Shown here piece by piece: positions 54,563 to 59,371 of a stretch of 59,371 nucleotides of DNA. The DNA is from Pleurotus djamor (taxonomy: Eukaryota > Basidiomycota > Agaricomycetes > Agaricales > Pleurotaceae). The position numbers were made by a program, and so were the translations under genes. Within the stretch, counting starts at the first letter, position 1, and each line of letters begins with the position of its first letter. The stretch spans positions 1 to 59,371 of the forward strand of contig JAPEVF010000248.1 of NCBI GenBank assembly GCA_029747585.1, in the 5' to 3' direction. The notes below the pieces were generated by a model. It was not told the DNA's origin, did no database searches, and was given only the letters and a program-made list of their open reading frames with translations.

Positions 54563-55145
54563 CTAAGCGTTCGAAGAGGCCAACGATTCCTGAAGAAGCT
54601 CCACAGCTACAGCTGCTGATCCCCATGAGGAGCGAAAACCACGCCCGGCATGTCTAAGCAAATGGTGAATCGTGATTCAGGGCGTCAACTTCAGTTCGAG
54701 TTGACAAGATTCAACGGAGCCCAACGTACCCATAGTTGTACACAACAGGTATTTTAGTCCCATTCATGCCATTCTTGAACCACTCCACTTCCAACCTGAC
54801 ACCGCCTGTGCGTCCGGGACGAAGACCGCACCCTTCCTCGACGATAAGCGGCTCAATATCATCGATGGTTGGTGTGCGAAATGCTCGTATTTCAGGTGGA
54901 GCAAGCTCCGGACAGATGGAAAGGGNAACGAGTAAGAATGTCAATAGTGTCTCTGGGCGAACTTTTGGGTACTGTCAAAACGGATTAATGCGTAGCTGGT
55001 ACGACGTGTTAAGACGGAGGCAACACACCAGTCGCCTGGGACACGAAAAGAATCTGGCAAGACGACCTGTTGCAAGAGGGACCNGTTCAACATGGTTACN
55101 AAAGAGCTACCCATGGAGATCGAAACATGGGGAACGGTAATCATC
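54563..55145 (-). pseudogene. D-amino-acid oxidase 3' remnant
   Basis: The C-terminal part of a D-amino-acid oxidase-like flavoprotein. Clear family blocks are LSICPELAPPEIRAFRTPTI, DDIEPLIVEEGCGLRPGRTG, GVRLEVEWFKNG and IPVVYNYG, joined by an intron (about 54632-54728) to HAGRGFRSSWGSAAAVAVEL and the end ESLASSNA. Upstream, RVPGDW and YPKVRPET match GGTxVPDDWYPKPRPET, but the invariant GG before it is lost, the exon junction does not fit a normal donor, one base is missing in the RPETTIDILTR region and an N at 54926 is extra. No FAD-binding N-terminus (GxGxxG) or middle region exists between here and the next gene, so only about 150 of an expected 350-plus residues remain. Best read as a decayed fragment, though sequence error contributes. 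Confidence 0.7.
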
Positions 55146-55342
55146 GCTCTGAACCCCGATGCGATTCTCTTAGCCCAAGTGAGTCCCGTGATGATCAGAC
55201 GGCGACCTTTCTAACACCGAGTTCAGCGCTCCGGGATCCACCTCTTGAGTTTTTGACCGCAAAAAGATGATGGTAATAAAAACTGGGTAGCTACATACAA
55301 ATCCGATACAGGCCGTGATGTAAGAATGGGTGGCTCACGCCA

Positions 55343-56614
55343 CTAATTCTTCAGATACTGGTTGATGATCGGCTGCACACGCGGGTCAACCTTGGACAAA
55401 ATCCTGAGAGTATCGGACTGCAAAAGTGTAATGGTAAGCGTATGCGTATGAAACGAGCTGTAAAGAAGAAACGCCTACCCATAGGCTCTCCTGGAATTCT
55501 TTGCCTTCTGCGCTGAGCACGAAGTCTCCTGGCTCATCAACCTGCGCGAAGCTGACATACGCGCCTTTCATAGACTCCTCAGATCCACCTTCCATCGCAA
55601 CGCTGGCGTACACGACTTGTCTTGCGCCTTCTTCTGAAGTACGTGCATTCAAAAGGCGCTCCAAGACCCAGTTCAGAACCCTTGACATGCCACGACGTAA
55701 TTCTGAGACGCAGAGACCAGGATTCACGGTATTGACAACTATTGTTGGTGACGATTGAGGGAGATGTTTGGTGAAGCCGAGGGCGAGTAACACGTTAAGA
55801 ACTAGTAGGCATAGCGGTAAGTTGAGGTGGAAGTAATGAAAGAGAATAGGGTCTGACGTTTTACAAGGTTATACTGCGTCCCATGGCTATACGGGGCGGC
55901 AATTTCTTTGCTCCCCAATGTCTCCAGTGGTGAAGTCGCAGTGAGAGCCTTCTTCGGAATTTTGCCATATTGATGGAGTTCACTGGACACGATGACGATA
56001 CGCGGCAAACTTCCGCTGGGACATGACTCGCCGGCTTTGAAGATTTTTGGGAGGAGGAGGAGAATAAGGAGTGCGGGTGCAAGATGATTGACTTCCAGCC
56101 TAAGCAACCAAGATACGATCAGCGGCAAGGAGATCGCGATAGGGAGCTCAGATGACTTACGCCCGTTCCCATCCATCTTTGGTCACCTCGTAATCGTACA
56201 GGACGGCGGCAGCGTTGGCAACGAGGATATCAATCTTCTCAAGCTCTTCAACGCTTTCTACGAAGGCCTGGACGGAAGCAAAACTTGATAAATCGACTAG
56301 CTTCAATTCCACGCCCTTATTTCCCGTTGCCTCCTGTATTCCTACGAAAGACGATCAAACCTCTGAGCGAAAAATCGGACATGGGGTGCAGTAGAGCACA
56401 TACTTTTCACAGCTTCGTCTCCCTTCTGTTTGCTTCGACAAGCAAGAATGACTTTTTCGGCGCCCATGAGCGCGAAATGTTTGGCAGTCTCAAAGCCGAT
56501 TCCAGTATTCGCGCCGACGACGATGGTGGTCTTGCCTGTTAAATCGGCTTTTACGACGGGCGGTACGGTCGTCCACTGTTCTCTGATGAAGTAAAAAACG
56601 GATTTGTTGCCCAT
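55343..56614 (-). CDS. Short-chain dehydrogenase, tandem copy 1
   Basis: NAD(P)-dependent classical SDR of the retinol-dehydrogenase-like fungal group; substrate unknown. Exon 1 [20 protein letters not shown] leads to the cofactor motif [20 protein letters not shown] and [14 protein letters not shown]. After an intron come [20 protein letters not shown] and [20 protein letters not shown] (NAG-like NAA), then [37 protein letters not shown] and the active-site YNLVK (YxxxK). The C-terminal part is [20 protein letters not shown] to FQESLW, with a last exon [20 protein letters not shown]. All catalytic residues are present, so it appears functional. It is the downstream copy of a tandem duplication. 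Confidence 0.9.
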
Positions 56615-57286
56615 CGCGTCGGATTGGACGTGGAGGAAGTTGAGGGGAAGGCGGGAAGTTTTATGGGATGCAACAGGGTATGGAAATTTGAAGCCACATC
56701 TTGCATTGCCCCTTGATAAACCTTTGGACCGGCCTGCGCCTTTGGTTCTTGAACTGCAGAATTGGAGCTCCGTGAATATGATCGGGGCGGAAGCAATATT
56801 TGGAAGGCCGACTCGGCAGATACACAACAAGTCGTCAAGTCGCCAGTGACCTTGCTAGGTTTACTCTGTTGAGGCCACCGCGGTGTAATTTTTTGGGGCC
56901 AGAGAGGATTCTGTCCATCTGTTCGCGCGAGACTGACATTGTCAAAGACCTGATTTCTGACTTGGCCCTCACGACTGCAGGCCTGAGGAGAGGGGACCGC
57001 GAAGGCCGACATAAAAAGCATAAAAAGATGCTGCGGTTTCTGGGCACACGAGGTTCACATAGAATACAATTACATACATATTTCCGGTCAAACGCGCATT
57101 GAGGTCAATTGATAATGATAGCACTTTGAGATCCTTCTCTCAAAGGTGGGACTTTGCGGGACTCTTGCTGAAACGGTCGAGCCAACCGATGTTAAGTACT
57201 TTGAACCGACTGTTCCTTGACCCACCTAATGTAGAGCATGGAGATAGAGTATTCGTGAGTGACCCAAATGCATTTGACCCACACCA

Positions 57287-58563
57287 CTAATTCTTCAAAT
57301 ACTGGTTGATGATCGGCTGCACACGTGTGTCGACCTTAGACAAGATCCTGAGAGTGTCGGACTGCACGAATACAATGGTCAGCGTATGAGATGAACTGTA
57401 CTGGATGACGACCTACCCATAAGCTCTCCTGAAACTCTTTCCCTTCCGGACTGAGAGCGAAGTCGCCAGGTTCGTCAGCCTGCGCAAAAGTGATGAAGGC
57501 ACCTTTCATCGGTTCCTCAGATCCTCCTTCGGTTGCTACGCTGGCGTACACAACCTGTCTTGCACCCTCTTCCGAAGTACGAGCGTTCAACAGGTGCTCT
57601 AGGACCCAATTCAGCACCCTTGACATCCCACGACGCAATTCTGAGACGCAGAGACCAGGGTTCACAGAATTGACGACAATGGTTGGTGAGGACTGAGGGA
57701 GATGCTTGGTGAATCCGCGAGCGAGTAACACGTTGAGGACTGACAGGAGCAACCATAAGTTGGGAATAATAATGTAAACGGCGAAGAGATAGGTCATACG
57801 TTTTACAAGGTTGTACCGTGTCCCATTGTTATATGGGGTGGCAACTTCTTTGCTTCCCATCACTTCGAGTGGTGAAGTCGCTTTGAGAGCCTGCTTGGGA
57901 ATTTTCCCGTATTGATGGAGTTCGCTCGACACGATGACGATGCGTGGAGAACGTCCACTGGGGTATGACTCCGCGGCTTTGAAGATTTTTGGGAGGAGCA
58001 GGAGAATGAGGAGGGCGGGGGCGAGATGGTTGACTTCCAACCTATGATACAACCAACCAAGATACTTAGGTGAGCGACAAGGAGAGCGCGCGGGGGAGAT
58101 CCGACGACTTACGCTGATTCCCAGCCATCCTTGGTCAATTCATACTCGAACATGACGGCAGCAGCGTTGGCAACGAGGATGTCTATCTTCTCAAGATCTT
58201 CAACGCTCTGGACGAAGGCCTGAACGGAAGCAAAGCTTGATAAATCAACAAGCTTCAGTTCCACGCCCTTGTTCCCCGTCGCCTCCTGTATTCCTAGCAA
58301 AAATGTCAGCCTATTAGCGAAAGTCACTCAACAAGTGCGACGGAACACGAACTTTTCACGGCATCATCTCCCTTCTGCTTGCTCCTACAAGCCAAGATGA
58401 CTTTCTCGGCACCCATGAGAGCGAAATGTTTCGCTGTCTCGAAGCCGATACCAGTGTTCGCACCGATGACAATAGCAGTCTTGCCCGTCAAATCGGCTTT
58501 TTCGACAGGCGGTACGGTCGACCACTGCACTTTCAAGAAGTAGAAAATGGATTTGTTGCCCAT
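57287..58563 (-). CDS. Short-chain dehydrogenase, tandem copy 2
   Basis: Near-identical neighbour of the previous SDR. Exon 1 [20 protein letters not shown] is followed by [20 protein letters not shown] and the same exon order and intron positions, with [32 protein letters not shown], active-site [22 protein letters not shown] and a last exon [20 protein letters not shown]. Differences are mostly conservative (PLETLGSKE versus [23 protein letters not shown] versus [14 protein letters not shown]). Both copies are open and keep cofactor and catalytic motifs. Starts are 1949 bp apart and stops 1944 bp apart, so the gene length has been kept almost exactly. Specialised substrate or dosage is possible but not shown. 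Confidence 0.9.
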
Positions 58564-59371
58564 TTCGCTGTGTTGGACGTGGGGGAAGTTGAAGGGAGAA
58601 CGTCAAGTTTGTGGGATGCGACAATTCGTAGCTTCATCCTAGAGCCCCTTGATAAACCTTTGGGCCAGCCTGCGCCTTTGTAAGTAAAAGGGGGTCATGC
58701 CGGAAGGCTGCGTCACTCTGGTTCAACTGCAGAATTGAAGCTCCGTGAATATGATCGGGTGGAAGCAATATTTGGAAGGCCGACTCGGGGTTGATATGAA
58801 CATGAAGCCAAGTCAACTAGTCACCAGTGACCTTGCCAGGTTTACTAAGGGTGGTCTGTTGAAGCCTCCGCCGTGTAATTCTTTGAGCTCTCAGAGAAGA
58901 ATCTGTCCATGTAATCGCGATACTGACCTTGTCAAAGACTTGAATTCCGACTTGGCCCTCACGACTGCAGGCCTGAGGGGAGGGGACCGCGAAGGCCGAC
59001 ATAAACAGATGCTGCGGTTTCTGGGTACACAAGGTCCACATAGAGTACAATTACATACATTTCTCCGGTCAAACGCGTATTGAGGTCATCTATTATATAA
59101 ACCAAGACCGGTCTTTGGACCCTGCATAAATCGGAGATCCGCTGTTTATAAGGGTCCAACCCGTGAGAATATACGCCAACGCTTTCTCACACTGCAAAAA
59201 TGGGCGTCGATTCGTGTTTCTAACGTCCCCTCATCGTCTCTGAGTCTCATACATTGCGAGGCTGCGCGGCTCCGACCTTGGAGCTATGCGCCTCCCAGCA
59301 TATGATGATGATGGTGCAATACACATTCACGCAAAATCCCCAACCATCCGTCCATCTTGCGTAGACGCGAC
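58564..59371. other. Upstream region of SDR copy 2 and window end
   Basis: The first 500 bp are the duplicated upstream segment. The rest has a TTATATAAACC sequence near 59094 and no supported gene. A transcription unit may begin beyond the window edge. Confidence 0.4.

Larger units (their letters stand above)
55343..59071 (-). repeat. Tandem duplication of SDR gene with upstream region, about 1.95-1.98 kb
   Basis: The copies are 55343-57090 and 57287-59071. Similarity continues for about 470 bp upstream of both start codons: GCTCCGTGAATATGATCGG, GGAAGCAATATTTGGAAGG, CTGCAGGCCTGAGG, GGGGACCGCGAAGGCCGACA and CCGGTCAAACGCG occur in the same order in both. Offsets grow from 1944 bp at the stops to about 1981 bp at the far end through small indels. 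Similarity ends just past both stops. Confidence 0.85.

Overview
This window reads as nuclear DNA of a filamentous basidiomycete, probably an Agaricomycete. Genes carry many short (about 50-65 nt) GT-AG introns, lie on both strands, and encode fungal single-chain urease, BUR1/CDK9 kinase, Atg15 lipase, beta-tubulin, HIS5, F-box proteins and a DUF6729 protein. No rRNA, tRNA, CRISPR array, replication origin or intact transposon was recognised. It is draft-quality sequence: isolated Ns are scattered through it, and several genes have frame breaks at Ns or homopolymer runs.

Layout. 0.6-7.7 kb: a coiled-coil hypothetical, an O-methyltransferase with an in-frame duplicated exon, and a DENND6/FAM116 homologue. 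7.7-10 kb is gene-poor. 10-14.2 kb: a UbiA prenyltransferase, an orphan protein and an alpha/beta hydrolase. 14.4-17.4 kb: urease, divergent from the hydrolase. 18-21.9 kb: a secreted Arg/Gly/Pro-repeat protein and orphan coding sequence, including a second copy of the C-terminal region found in the 11.8-12.8 kb orphan. 22-25.7 kb: two tandem DUF1479 oxygenase-like genes. 26-31.6 kb: a divergent beta-tubulin and a transketolase-family gene. 32.8-41.5 kb: DUF6729/AT-hook protein, Atg15-type lipase, F-box protein, isocitrate-lyase/PEP-mutase superfamily enzyme and a small secreted double-psi barrel protein. 42.4-48.8 kb: an apparent junction between a DUF4112 gene and a truncated BUR1 kinase, then HIS5 and a PX-PB1 protein. 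49.8-52.3 kb: two F-box genes. 52.8-59.4 kb: an arabinitol-dehydrogenase-like gene, a D-amino-acid oxidase remnant and two tandem SDR genes.

Most genes are housekeeping or regulatory neighbours without an obvious shared pathway. The OMT, UbiA enzyme, hydrolase, DUF1479 pair, ADH and SDR pair are all of types found in secondary metabolism, but no synthase backbone is present and other genes intervene, so a biosynthetic cluster is only a hypothesis. The clearest theme is local duplication at several scales: one exon (168 bp), single genes (DUF1479, F-box), a gene plus its upstream region (SDR, about 1.95 kb) and a shared C-terminal domain in two separated orphans. Gene models with introns are given as outer start and stop; exon junctions were inferred by eye from splice signals, frame and family conservation.
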